From positions 1 through 64,000 of the forward strand of contig NZ_BBLX01000009.1 in the NCBI RefSeq assembly GCF_000971155.1: a DNA stretch of 64,000 bases. Reading direction: 5' to 3'. The notes under the pieces are model-generated. The model was given only the letters and a program-made list of their open reading frames with translations, searched no databases and had not been told where the DNA came from. Positions within the stretch are counted from its first letter, which is position 1. Every line of letters begins with the position of its first letter. Shown here piece after piece: positions 20,146-30,512 of this stretch. Position numbers and translations under genes: made by a program. The DNA is from Demequina maris (GTDB taxonomy: Bacteria > Actinomycetota > Actinomycetes > Actinomycetales > Demequinaceae).

Positions 20146-20486
20146 GCAGGCTCCCAACCGAGCGCCGCGCCGCCGAGCACGTGCCCGTGGACGTGGAACA
20201 CGCTCTGGCCCGCCGTGGCACCGGTGTTGAAGATCAGGCGGTACTCGCCGTCGCACTCCGCGTCGGCGATCTGCTGCGCGACCTGCGCCATCTCCGCGAG
20301 GACCTCCGGGATCTCGCGCGCGGCCGCGGCGACGTTGGGGACGTGCTGCTTCGACGCGACGAGCACGTGCACCGGCGCCTTGGGCGCGATGTCGCGGAAC
20401 GCGATGACGTGGTCGGTCTCGACGACCTTCGTCGCCGGGATCTCCCCGGCGACGATCTTGCAGAAGATGCAGTCCGTGGTGCTCAT
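20142..20486 (-). CDS. HIT-family hydrolase
   Basis: 114 residues. Starts TDCIFCKIVAGEIPATKVVE and ends in the histidine triad HVHGHVLGG, with FNTGATAGQSVFH before it. This is the HinT-like class that hydrolyses AMP from amines or aminoacyl-AMP. The ATG overlaps the rsmE stop (ATGA). A -10-like TACGCT lies 6 bases before it, so an internal promoter is possible. Confidence 0.94.
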   Translation of the reverse strand: MSTTDCIFCKIVAGEIPATKVVETDHVIAFRDIAPKAPVHVLVASKQHVPNVAAAAREIPEVLAEMAQVAQQIADAECDGEYRLIFNTGATAGQSVFHVHGHVLGGAALGWEPA

Positions 20487-21256
20487 GCTCCTAGCGTAGT
20501 GACCGGCCCGCCCCAATGACCGCGCAGGGCGGCCAGGGCCGCGAGCGCGGCCGGGCCGGCGGACGAGGCGCGGAGGACGTGCGGTCCGAGCACCACGGCC
20601 TCGGCACCGGCAGCCACGAGCGCGTCCACCTCGGCGTCCGAGATGCCGCCCTCCGGGCCGACGGCCAACCAGACCGGGATGTCGGCATCGTCCCAGGTCA
20701 GGGCCGAGATCGGCGCGGCGGCGGACTCGTGCAGGACCAGCACGCGTGTGCCCGCGGCGACCGCGTCGGCGACCCGCGCCGCGAGCTGGCGGGTGGTCGC
20801 CGCATCGTCCACCGTCGGGACGACGGCGCGGCGGCTCTGCTTGGCGGCGGCGAGCGCCAGGGACGCCCACTTCTCGCGACCCTTCGCGGCCTTGGGGCCG
20901 CGCCACTGCACGATCGCGCGGTCCGACGCCCACGGGACGATGCGCGTGGCGCCGAGCTCGACGGCCGCCTCGACGGCCTGCTCGTCGCGGCCGCCCTTGG
21001 CGAGCGCCTGCACGAGCGTGACGTCGGGGTCGCGGTCGCGGCTCACCGCCTCGACGCGCACCTCCATCCAGCGGTCGCCGGTGGCGACGAGCACGCCGCT
21101 CGCGCGGGCGCCCGCACCGTCGACGACGTCGACCCGTTCGCCCACCTGGCGGCGCTGGACGGTGACGGCATGGCGCGCCTCGTCCCCCTCGACGCGCAGG
21201 ACGTCGCCCGCGGCCGCCGTGGCCGCCGCGGGGTCGACGAAGACGGGCGCGGTCAC
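20483..21256 (-). CDS. rsmE: 16S rRNA m3U1498 methyltransferase
   Basis: 257 residues. N-terminal PUA-like domain (FVDPAAATAAAGDVLRVEGDEARHAVTVQRRQVGE) and C-terminal SPOUT knot with AVGPEGGISDAEVDAL and VLGPHVLRASSAGPAALAAL. The GTG start is 2 bases from the dnaJ stop. Two exact GGACGATGCG copies lie within it (20801 and 20935). Confidence 0.95.
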   Translation of the reverse strand: MTAPVFVDPAAATAAAGDVLRVEGDEARHAVTVQRRQVGERVDVVDGAGARASGVLVATGDRWMEVRVEAVSRDRDPDVTLVQALAKGGRDEQAVEAAVELGATRIVPWASDRAIVQWRGPKAAKGREKWASLALAAAKQSRRAVVPTVDDAATTRQLAARVADAVAAGTRVLVLHESAAAPISALTWDDADIPVWLAVGPEGGISDAEVDALVAAGAEAVVLGPHVLRASSAGPAALAALAALRGHWGGPVTTLGA

Positions 21257-21258
21257 CG

Positions 21259-22392
21259 CTAGCGGCCCTTGAACGCGTCCTTGAGGCGCGAGAACACGCC
21301 GCCGCCGATCGGCGCGAGGCGGGCCTCGGGCGCCTGCTCGCCGCGCAGCTCCGCGAGCTGGCGCAGCAGCTCGGACTGCTCGTCGGTGAGGTCGGTGGGC
21401 GTGACGACGTCGAGGTGCACGAACAGGTCACCGCGGCCGGCACGCTGGAGGCGGCCGACGCCGAGGCCCTTGAGCTTGACCGTCGAGCCCGCGTGGGTGC
21501 CGGGGCGGACGTCGACCTCCTGCTCGCCGTCGAAGGTCTCGACGTGGAGGACCGTGCCGAGCGCGGCCGCGGTCATCGGCACCTCGAGGGTGCAGTGCAG
21601 GTCGTCGTGGCGACGCTCGAAGACCGCGTGCTGACGCTCGCGGATCTCGATGTAGAGGTCGCCCTTCTGACCGCCCGCGATGCCGGCGTCGCCCTGCCCG
21701 GTCATCCGGATGCGGGTGCCGGTCTCGACGCCCGCGGGGATGTCGACGCTCACGGTGTGGCGCGAGTGCGTGCGGCCCTGGCCGGAGCAGTCGCCGCACG
21801 GGGTCTCGATGGTCGAGCCGTAGCCGCCGCACGTGGGGCACGGCGCGGTGGTCATGACCTGGCCGAGCAGCGAGCGCGCGACGCGCTGGACCGAGCCGGT
21901 GCCGTTGCACTGGCGGCAGCCCTGGGGCTGCGTGCCCGGGGCGCAGCACGAGCCGTGGCACGTGGTGCAGACGTCGGCGAGGTCGACCTGGATCTCGCGG
22001 GTGACGCCGAACACGGCCTCCTCGAGCGTGACCTCGGTGTGGACGAGCGTGTCGCCGCCCCGCTGGACGCGCGAGGCCGGGCCGCGCTGCTGCGCGCCGA
22101 ACGGGCCGGCGCCGCCGCCGAAGAAGGTCTCGAAGATGTCCTCGAAGCCGAAGCCCTGGGGCCCGCCGGCGCCGCCGGAGGCCGCGCGCGGGTCGACGCC
22201 GCGGTCGTACTGGGCGCGCTTCTCGGCGTGGCCGAGCACGTCGTACGCGGCGGCCACCTCCTTGAACCGCTCCTCGCCCTCGGCACCCGCGACGTCGGGG
22301 TGCAGCTCGCGCGCGAGCTTGCGGTAAGCCTTCTTGATCTCCGCCTCGGAGGCGTCTCGAGAGACGCCCAGGACGGCGTAGTAGTCCTTCAC
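21259..22392 (-). CDS. dnaJ: Chaperone DnaJ (second, HrcA-linked type)
   Basis: 377 residues. J domain DYYAVLGVSRDASEAEIKKAYRKLARELHPD with HPD, a Gly/Phe region (GFGFEDIFETFFGG), and a zinc domain with CTTCHGSC, CRQCNGTG, CPTCGGYG and CGDCSGQG. The C-terminal substrate domains follow. It lies immediately downstream of hrcA (stop and GTG start abut), the usual class I heat shock arrangement in actinobacteria. Confidence 0.96.
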   Translation of the reverse strand: MKDYYAVLGVSRDASEAEIKKAYRKLARELHPDVAGAEGEERFKEVAAAYDVLGHAEKRAQYDRGVDPRAASGGAGGPQGFGFEDIFETFFGGGAGPFGAQQRGPASRVQRGGDTLVHTEVTLEEAVFGVTREIQVDLADVCTTCHGSCCAPGTQPQGCRQCNGTGSVQRVARSLLGQVMTTAPCPTCGGYGSTIETPCGDCSGQGRTHSRHTVSVDIPAGVETGTRIRMTGQGDAGIAGGQKGDLYIEIRERQHAVFERRHDDLHCTLEVPMTAAALGTVLHVETFDGEQEVDVRPGTHAGSTVKLKGLGVGRLQRAGRGDLFVHLDVVTPTDLTDEQSELLRQLAELRGEQAPEARLAPIGGGVFSRLKDAFKGR

Positions 22393-23400
22393 CTAGAGCT
22401 CCACCACTTTCGACAGGTAGCGGGCGACGGCGCGCACGGCGGCCATCGTCCCCGGATAGTCCATGCGTGTCGGTCCGAGCGCGCCCACGAGCGAGGCGGC
22501 GTCGCGGCCGTAGGCCGCGGCGACGATCGACGTGCGCGACAGCGCCTCGTGGTGCGTCTCCGCACCGATGCGAACCGAGACATCGTCCCCCTCGGCCGCC
22601 ATCTCGTGCAACAGGCGCAGCAGCACCACCTGCTCCTCGAGGGCGTCGAGGACGGGGGCGATCGTGTCCGCCTCGAGCCCCGACCCGACGCGTGCCAGGT
22701 TGGACGCCCCCGCGAACACGACCCGCTCGACGGTGCCGCCGCGTGCGGCGCTCACCACGAAGTCCGCGACCGCGCCCGCCCACGGCACCTGGTCCGGGGC
22801 GGCCGCCCACATCGTCAGCGCGGCTTCCAGCCGGGCGCCCGTGAGGCCCTCGGCGGTGGCGTTGACCTCGCGGACGGCACGCTCGAACGCCTCGTCCGAC
22901 GTGGGCTCGCCCAACGCGATCGTGCGCTGGTCGACGCGGGCGTCCGCGGACACCACGACGACGAGCGCGTGCTCGGCGCCCATCCGCACCAGCTCGATGC
23001 GGCGCACCGCGGACTCCCGCAGCGACGGGTACTGGACCACGGCGACCTGGCGGGTGAGCTGGCTGAGCAGCCGCACCGACCGCTCCACGACGTCGTTGAG
23101 GTCGACGGCGTCGGACAGGAACGTGCCGATCGCGCGCTTGTGCGCGTCCGGCAGCGCCGCGGCCGCGAGCTGGTCCACGAACGAGCGGTAGCCCAGGTCC
23201 GTGGGGATGCGCCCCGCGGAGGTGTGGGGCTGCGCGATGAGCCCCTCCTCCTCGAGGATCGCCATGTCGTTGCGGATGGTCGCGGAGGAGACGCCCAGCG
23301 AGCGGGCGTCGGCGAGCGCCTTGGAGCCCACGGGCTCGTGAGTGGCGACGTAGTCCTCCACGATCGCGCGGAGCACGGCGCGGCGGCGTTCCTCGCTCAC
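22393..23400 (-). CDS. hrcA: Heat-inducible transcription repressor HrcA
   Basis: 335 residues. N-terminal winged helix RRRAVLRAIVEDYVATHEPVGSKALADARSLGVSSATIRNDMAILEEEGLI followed by QPHTSAGRIPTDLGYRSFVD, the HrcA hallmark. GTG start at 23400. It represses heat-shock genes by binding CIRCE, and a CIRCE copy lies 10 bases upstream, so it is autoregulated. It is transcribed with dnaJ. Confidence 0.96.
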   Translation of the reverse strand: MSEERRRAVLRAIVEDYVATHEPVGSKALADARSLGVSSATIRNDMAILEEEGLIAQPHTSAGRIPTDLGYRSFVDQLAAAALPDAHKRAIGTFLSDAVDLNDVVERSVRLLSQLTRQVAVVQYPSLRESAVRRIELVRMGAEHALVVVVSADARVDQRTIALGEPTSDEAFERAVREVNATAEGLTGARLEAALTMWAAAPDQVPWAGAVADFVVSAARGGTVERVVFAGASNLARVGSGLEADTIAPVLDALEEQVVLLRLLHEMAAEGDDVSVRIGAETHHEALSRTSIVAAAYGRDAASLVGALGPTRMDYPGTMAAVRAVARYLSKVVEL

Positions 23401-23409
23401 GTTCCCCTC

Positions 23410-23436
23410 CTGGCACTCGAACTCGACGAGTGCTAA
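23410..23436 (-). promoter_or_regulatory. CIRCE operator
   Basis: On the minus strand TTAGCACTC, 9 bases, GAGTGCCAG. The first half is a perfect CIRCE half-site and the second differs at two of nine positions. A -10 TAGGAT (minus, 23441-23436) abuts it, so HrcA would block transcription initiation of hrcA-dnaJ. Confidence 0.88.
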
Positions 23437-23590
23437 TCCTAACGCGGGGCCGGGACGGCCCCGGAGGGCCCGTCCCGGCGCGGCGGCTCACGCGCGCGAA
23501 TCCGTGTCATAGCGGGCGTTTCTGGATAGATTGGGCGTGCGGGGGCGCCTCGCGCGCCCCCGCCCAGGTCCGCATCCGAGGGAGAGAGCC

Positions 23591-23986
23591 ATGACCGAGA
23601 ACCCGCCGCCCCCGCCGCAGTCCCCGCCGCCGCCGCCCCAGCAGCCCTACGCGCCCCAGCCGATGACGGAGAGCGACGAGCGCCTGTGGGCGATGCTCGC
23701 GCACCTCGGCATCATCCTGTTCGGCTTCCTGCCGCCGCTCATCATCTGGCTGATCTTCCGCGAGCGCAGCGCGTTCCTGGACGACCAGGGCAAGGAGGCG
23801 CTGAACTTCTCGATCCTGGTGACCATCGCGCAGATCGTGGCGTCGATCCTGTGGGTGGTCCTCATCGGCATCGTGCTCAGCTTCGCCGTGGGCATCGCCA
23901 CCCTGATCCTCTGCATCATGGCCGGCGTCGCCGCCAACCGCGGCGAGCGCTACCGCTACCCGTTCAACTGGCGCATCATCAAGTAA
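23591..23986 (+). CDS. DUF4870 membrane protein, paralogue 1
   Basis: 131 residues from the ATG with GGAGAG upstream. A Pro/Gln-rich N-terminus is followed by ERLWAMLAHLGIILFGFLPPLIIWLIFRERS, then FLDDQGKEALNFSILVTIAQIVASILWV and a final helix with AGVAANRGERYRYPF. This is the DUF4870 pattern of three helices. The function is unknown. A paralogue follows downstream with a terminator between them. Confidence 0.85.
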   Translation: MTENPPPPPQSPPPPPQQPYAPQPMTESDERLWAMLAHLGIILFGFLPPLIIWLIFRERSAFLDDQGKEALNFSILVTIAQIVASILWVVLIGIVLSFAVGIATLILCIMAGVAANRGERYRYPFNWRIIK

Positions 23987-24009
23987 GGGTCGCACCCCGA
24001 CCAAGATCA

Positions 24010-24044
24010 GGGCCCCGCTCCCCCTTGTGGTGGATGCGGGGCCC
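24010..24044 (+). terminator. Intrinsic terminator between DUF4870 paralogues
   Basis: GGGCCCCGC at 24010-24018 pairs exactly with 24036-24044, followed by TCTTGTCTTT. This is one of the few hairpins in the window with a T-rich tail. Confidence 0.75.
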
Positions 24045-24068
24045 TCTTGTCTTTGCCAGGCTGGAGGC

Positions 24069-24554
24069 ATGAACGACACGACCCAGCCCCAGACGCCGCC
24101 GGACGGCACCGTCCCCCCGCAGGACGGACCCGCCCAGCCGCAGCAGCCCCAGTCGGCGCCCACGCCGCCCTACGTCGCCCCGGCCCCGATGCTGGAGACC
24201 GACGCCCGCACCATCGCCATGCTGGTGCACATCCTCGCCGCCGTCGCGATCGTCGTCTCCGCGGGCACGCTCGCCTTCCTGGTGCCGCTCATCATGTGGC
24301 TCATCTACCGCGAGCGCAGCGCCCTGGTCGACTGGCACGGCAAGACCAACCTCAACCTGCAGCTCACCTCGCTCGCGGTGATCGTCGCCGGCTTCGTGCT
24401 CGGCCTCGTCACCCTCGGCATCGGCTTCATCGTCACCATCCCCGCGATGATCGGCTACGCCATCTACGCGCTGGTGATCTCGATCGTGGCCGGCGTGAAG
24501 GCCAACCGCGGCGAGTACTACCGGATCCCGCTCGTCATCCCGTTCATCCGGTAG
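24069..24554 (+). CDS. DUF4870 membrane protein, paralogue 2
   Basis: 161 residues from the ATG at 24069 with GGAGG upstream. It has a longer Pro/Gln-rich N-terminus (PQQPQSAPTPPYVAPAP), then ARTIAMLVHILAAVAIVVSAGTLAFLVPLIMWLIYRERS, DWHGKTNLNLQLTSLAVIV and VAGVKANRGEYYRIPL. The shared motifs (LIxWLIxRERS, K.NRGE.YR.P) mark it as a tandem duplicate of the gene at 23591. Confidence 0.85.
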   Translation: MNDTTQPQTPPDGTVPPQDGPAQPQQPQSAPTPPYVAPAPMLETDARTIAMLVHILAAVAIVVSAGTLAFLVPLIMWLIYRERSALVDWHGKTNLNLQLTSLAVIVAGFVLGLVTLGIGFIVTIPAMIGYAIYALVISIVAGVKANRGEYYRIPLVIPFIR

Positions 24555-24562
24555 CGGCTCCG

Positions 24563-24601
24563 CACGGCCGGGCCCCGGGCTCTCCCCGGGGCCCGGCCGT
24601 G
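24563..24601. terminator. 17-base perfect bidirectional hairpin
   Basis: CACGGCCGGGCCCCGGG at 24563-24579 is exactly complementary to 24585-24601 around a 5-base loop. It lies between the convergent DUF4870 gene and hemW. Confidence 0.8.
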
Positions 24602-24628
24602 TCGCGTGGGCCCGTGCGCTCGGGCGGA

Positions 24629-25813
24629 TCAGAACGCGAGGGCGCGGACCGCGAGGTCCGCGAGCAGCCGTCCGCGGCGCGTGAGGCGCAGGGTGCCGCG
24701 GACCGCGGCCGGTCCGTCGAGCACACCGTCCGCGATCAGCTTGGCGACGGCCTCCGCGCGTCCCTCGACCGAGTCCGCGGGGATGCCCTCGGACAGGCGC
24801 AGCCGGAGCATCACCTGCTCGAGCCGGAGGTCGTCGCCCGCGAGCTCCTCGCCCTCCGCCTCCGGGCTCTCGCCCGCGGCCAGGCGCGCCGCGTAGGCGC
24901 GCGGGTGCTTGACGTTCCACCACCGCCGGGCGGGCGCCTCGCCACCGTCGGGCAGCGGATGCGGCCCCAGGTAGGAGTGCGCGCCCGGACCGATCCCCCA
25001 CCAGTCCTGGCTGCGCCAGTACGCCATGTTGTGACGGCAGCGGTCGCCGGGCTCGCGAGCCCAGTTCGACACCTCGTACCAGGAGTAGCCGGCCTCGGAC
25101 AGGAGGGTGTCGGCGAGCTCGTACATGTCGGCCTGGACGTCGGGATCCGTCGGGGCGACCTCTCCGCGACGCAGCTGCGCGCCCATGCGGGTGCCGGGCT
25201 CGATGACGAGCGCGTAGGCGCTGACATGGTCGGGCTCGAGCGCGATGACGGCCTCGAGGCTGGTGCGCCAGTCCTCGAGCGACTCCCCCGGCGTGCCGTA
25301 GATGAGGTCGAGGCTGACCTTGAGGCCCGCGTCGCGTGCGGCGAGCACGGCGCGCTCGACGTTCGCCGGCTTGTGGGTGCGGTCGAGCGTGCGCAGCACG
25401 TGCGGCACCGCGGACTGCATGCCCAGGCTGACGCGGGTGAAGCCCGCGCGCGCGAGCGCCCGCAGCGACTCCTTGGTGACGGAGTCGGGGTTCGCCTCGG
25501 TGGTGACCTCGGCGTCGGCGCTCAGGCCCCACGTCCCGCGCACGCCGTCGAGCAGCGCGATGAGCGCGGACGAGTCGAGCATCGTCGGCGTGCCGCCGCC
25601 GAAGAACACGGTGCGGGCCGCGCGCGCGTCGCCGGGCATCGCGGCGCGCGCGAGATCCATCTCACGGAGCGCGGCCTCGACGTAGCCCTCGCGGGTCGCG
25701 CCCTCGACCTCGCCCGGGGCGTAGGTGTTGAAGTCGCAGTACCCGCAGCGCACCGAGCAGAACGGCACATGCACGTAGACGCCGAAGTCCCGCGCTCCCA
25801 CAGCGGTAGTCAT
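24629..25813 (-). CDS. hemW: HemW-type radical SAM protein
   Basis: 394 residues starting MTTAVGARDFGVYVHVPFC. The radical SAM motif has the HemW form CxxxCxxC with a fourth Cys site (CSVRCGYCDFNTY). GGGTPTML, SLGMQSAVPHVLRTLDRTH and SLDLIYGTPGESLEDW are family signatures. HemW is a heme chaperone once annotated as coproporphyrinogen III oxidase. It lies 52 bases downstream of lepA. Confidence 0.92.
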   Translation of the reverse strand: MTTAVGARDFGVYVHVPFCSVRCGYCDFNTYAPGEVEGATREGYVEAALREMDLARAAMPGDARAARTVFFGGGTPTMLDSSALIALLDGVRGTWGLSADAEVTTEANPDSVTKESLRALARAGFTRVSLGMQSAVPHVLRTLDRTHKPANVERAVLAARDAGLKVSLDLIYGTPGESLEDWRTSLEAVIALEPDHVSAYALVIEPGTRMGAQLRRGEVAPTDPDVQADMYELADTLLSEAGYSWYEVSNWAREPGDRCRHNMAYWRSQDWWGIGPGAHSYLGPHPLPDGGEAPARRWWNVKHPRAYAARLAAGESPEAEGEELAGDDLRLEQVMLRLRLSEGIPADSVEGRAEAVAKLIADGVLDGPAAVRGTLRLTRRGRLLADLAVRALAF

Positions 25814-25865
25814 GTGCTCATCATGCCTGGTGAGAGCATCGTCCGTCGCGTCGGACGGGAGCACG

Positions 25866-27719
<1,854 letters not shown>

Positions 27720-27885
27720 GGTGATGACGGTTCCTCGGTTCAGGCTTTCTACGGTGCGGGCTATTCTCCCATGAAGTCGGGACGCGCCGCGGCGACCCGA
27801 GGTCTCATGGCCGCGCCTGACATGCCGATAGATGGGGTGGACCGCGCGCAGGGTGCGCACGGCGACGACCCGGGAGGAGGCGGCG

Positions 27886-29577
27886 ATGGCGGAGACCGAT
27901 CTGTTCCGTCCCGCGTTCGACGGATCGCCCATCGGCATGGTGGTGCTCGGCGCCGACGGCGCCCTGATCGACGTCAACGGCGCCTTCGCGCGCATCGTGG
28001 GCCGCTCGGTGGCCGCGCTGCGGACCTACCACCTGCGCGACCTCACGCACCCCGACGACATCCCGCGGGACGAGGAGCTGCGCTGGCAGCTCGACAGTGG
28101 CGAGCTGCCGTACTTCCAGGCGCAGACCCGCCTGCTGCACCGCAACGGCGACGCCGTGTGGACGCGCATGACCGTCTCCCCCGCCGAGGGCGAGGGCGAG
28201 GCCCGCTACCTCGTGCACGTCGAGGACATCACCGAGATCCGCCGGGCAAAGGACCTGCTCGAGCGCCGCGCGCTCTACGACCACCTCACCGGTCTCGCGA
28301 ACCGCACGCTCCTTCTCGAGCGACTCGAGGCCGCGCTCGAGGCGCGCCGCACCGACGCGCACACGGTCGCCTGCATCTTCCTCGACGTCGACCACTTCAA
28401 GGTCGTCAACGACTCGCTCGGCCACGAGGCCGGCGACACCCTCCTCCAGGAGATCGCGCGCCGCATCAAGGGCGCCGTCCGCCCGGGCGACACCGTGGCC
28501 CGCCTCGGCGGCGACGAGTTCGTGGTCATCCTCGAGTCCGTCGCGACCCAGGCCGCGGCCGAGGCCTTCCTCACCGTCATCGCCTCGGACGTGCAGATCC
28601 CCTTCAACGTGAGCGGCCACGAGGTGGTCCCCACCGTGAGCGCCGGCCTCGCCCTCGCCGAGCCCGACCTCACCGCCGAGAGCCTCCTGCGCAACGCCGA
28701 CACCGCGATGTACGCGGCCAAGCAGCGCGGCCGTGCGCGCGTCGAGGTGTTCACGAGCGAGCTGCGCTCGCACGCGCTCAACAAGCTGTCGATCGAGTCC
28801 GAGCTGCGCGCCGCGATCCGCGAGGGCGAGCTCGTGGTGCACTACCAGCCGATCGTCCGCCTCGACACGGGCGAGGTGGTCGCGTACGAGGCGCTCGTGC
28901 GCTGGCAGCACCCCAACCGCGGGCTGCTCCTGCCCGACGAGTTCATCGAGGTGTGCGAGGAGGCGAACCTCGTCGTCCCGCTCGGCGCGTTCGTCATCAC
29001 CGAGGCGTGCGAGTTCATCGCCGCGCACCCCGAGTTCACCGGGCGCGTCTTCGTCAACGTGTCGACGCGGCAGATCGGCTCGGCCGACCTCACCCGCGTC
29101 GTGACGCACGCGCTCGACACGACCGGGATCGACCCCCACCGCCTGGGGCTCGAGATCACCGAGTCGGGCATGCTCATCGCCACGCAGGCCGCGAAGTCCG
29201 ACCTCGACGGCCTCACCGCGCTCGGCGTGGACCTCATCATCGACGACTTCGGCACCGGCTACTCGGCGCTCAGCTCCGTGCTCCTCAACCCCGTCTCGGG
29301 GCTCAAGCTCGCGCGCGAGTTCACGCTGCGCCTGGGCGACCGCGGCACCGGCGACCGCATCTCCACCACCGTCGCGACCCTCACCCGCAGCCTGGCGATG
29401 TCCGGTGTGATCGAGGGAGTCGAGTCCGAGGCGCAGCGCGCGATCGCCCTCGAGCACGGCTGGACCCTGGGCCAGGGCTTCCTGTTCGGCCACGCGAAGC
29501 CCGTGCACGAGCTCGACCTGCGCGGCCCCTCCTCCATGGCGGACCCGCACGAGGGGCCGGTACCGTCGGCGGGGTGA
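27886..29577 (+). CDS. PAS-GGDEF-EAL cyclic-di-GMP protein
   Basis: 563 residues from the ATG after GGAGGAGG. A PAS domain (about 1-120; [33 protein letters not shown]) is followed by GGDEF ([37 protein letters not shown]) with the catalytic motif intact. The EAL domain then follows ([43 protein letters not shown]). In the usual LKID motif the Asp is replaced (GLKLAREF). Both synthesis and breakdown of c-di-GMP are possible. The stop overlaps the PemK-like gene (GTGA). The gene is divergent from lepA. Confidence 0.93.
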   Translation: MAETDLFRPAFDGSPIGMVVLGADGALIDVNGAFARIVGRSVAALRTYHLRDLTHPDDIPRDEELRWQLDSGELPYFQAQTRLLHRNGDAVWTRMTVSPAEGEGEARYLVHVEDITEIRRAKDLLERRALYDHLTGLANRTLLLERLEAALEARRTDAHTVACIFLDVDHFKVVNDSLGHEAGDTLLQEIARRIKGAVRPGDTVARLGGDEFVVILESVATQAAAEAFLTVIASDVQIPFNVSGHEVVPTVSAGLALAEPDLTAESLLRNADTAMYAAKQRGRARVEVFTSELRSHALNKLSIESELRAAIREGELVVHYQPIVRLDTGEVVAYEALVRWQHPNRGLLLPDEFIEVCEEANLVVPLGAFVITEACEFIAAHPEFTGRVFVNVSTRQIGSADLTRVVTHALDTTGIDPHRLGLEITESGMLIATQAAKSDLDGLTALGVDLIIDDFGTGYSALSSVLLNPVSGLKLAREFTLRLGDRGTGDRISTTVATLTRSLAMSGVIEGVESEAQRAIALEHGWTLGQGFLFGHAKPVHELDLRGPSSMADPHEGPVPSAG

Positions 29578-30068
29578 GCTCGCTGTTCGACCTGTTCCGG
29601 CGCATCGTCCGCGCGGTCCGCACCACGCCGCCTCCCGGCGCATCGTCCACCCGCACGACGACCGGCTACCCGGGCGACTTCACCGGCATGCCGCGGGTGT
29701 CCTACGCCCCCGCGCGCGACGGCGACCCCGACCCCGGCGAGGTCGTGTGGACGTGGGTGCCGTTCGAGGAGGACCACAGCCAGGGCAAGGACCGGCCCGT
29801 GCTGCTCATCGGGCACGATGGACGCTGGCTTCTCGGGCTCATGCTCACGAGCAAGGACCACGACCAGGACGCCGCCCAGGAGGCGCGCTGGGGCCGGTAC
29901 TGGATGGACATCGGCGCCGGACCGTGGGATTCTCGTGGGCGTCCCAGCGAGGTCCGCCTCGACCGCATCCTGCGGGTCGACCCCGCCACGGTGCGTCGCG
30001 AGGGCGCGATCCTCGATCGCGCGACGTTCGACCGCGTCGCCGGTTCGCTCAAAGAGCACCATCGCTGA
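29574..30068 (+). CDS. PemK/MazF-like protein
   Basis: 164 residues from the GTG at 29574. After a basic N-terminal extension of about 35 residues, the core reads GEVVWTWVPFEEDHSQGKDRPVLLIGHDGRWLLGLMLTSKDHD, matching the PemK/MazF fold (PGEVVWxxxP, K.RPVLVI). MazF toxins are mRNA endoribonucleases, but this extended actinobacterial form has no adjacent antitoxin and may not be a toxin. It is translationally coupled to the GGDEF/EAL gene. Two exact GGACGATGCG copies lie in the first 25 codons (29601 and 29639). Confidence 0.75.
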   Translation: MSSLFDLFRRIVRAVRTTPPPGASSTRTTTGYPGDFTGMPRVSYAPARDGDPDPGEVVWTWVPFEEDHSQGKDRPVLLIGHDGRWLLGLMLTSKDHDQDAAQEARWGRYWMDIGAGPWDSRGRPSEVRLDRILRVDPATVRREGAILDRATFDRVAGSLKEHHR

Positions 30069-30074
30069 TACAAT
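30044..30074 (+). promoter_or_regulatory. rpsT promoter
   Basis: Extended -10 TGATACAAT, with hexamer TACAAT at 30069-30074, and a weak -35 TTCGCT near 30044-30049. It overlaps the 3' end of the PemK-like gene and gives rpsT its own transcript with a leader of about 60 bases. Confidence 0.55.
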
Positions 30075-30143
30075 TTCCGTTCGTGTGTGAGCGCCTGCTC
30101 GCGCTCCACCCCCCAACTTTCACCAAGACGCAGAAGGAACGCT

Positions 30144-30404
30144 GTGGCAAACATCAAGTCGAAGATCAAGCGCATCGGCACCAACGAGAAGGCTCGCCTG
30201 CGCAACGTCGCCGTCAAGTCCGAGCTGAAGACGAACGTCCGCAAGGTGCGCGAGGCCATCGCCGCCGGCGACAAGGCTTCCGCCGAGACCGCCCTCAAGA
30301 CCGCCTCCGTCAAGCTCGACAAGGCCGTCTCGAAGGGTGTCATCCACAAGAACCAGGCCGCGAACCGCAAGTCGGCGCTGGCCAAGCAGGTCGCCGCTCT
30401 CTAA
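30144..30404 (+). CDS. rpsT: 30S ribosomal protein S20
   Basis: 86 residues with GTG start and GAAGGA upstream. Starts [20 protein letters not shown] and ends [23 protein letters not shown], the canonical S20 helices. Highly biased codon use suits high expression. Followed by a terminator hairpin. Confidence 0.98.
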   Translation: MANIKSKIKRIGTNEKARLRNVAVKSELKTNVRKVREAIAAGDKASAETALKTASVKLDKAVSKGVIHKNQAANRKSALAKQVAAL

Positions 30405-30422
30405 GCGACCTCGCACACACCT

Positions 30423-30454
30423 ACGCCCCGAATCGCCTCGGCGATCCGGGGCGT
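30423..30454 (+). terminator. rpsT terminator
   Basis: ACGCCCCGAATCGCC at 30423-30437 pairs with 30440-30454 (14 of 15) and is followed by TCGTGCTTT. The loop is tight, so the apical pairs probably open. Confidence 0.7.
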
Positions 30455-30512
30455 TCGTGCTTTCCGGCGCGATGTGCCACGAGTCCCGGCCCGGTGCCGC
30501 TAGTCTCCCCAT

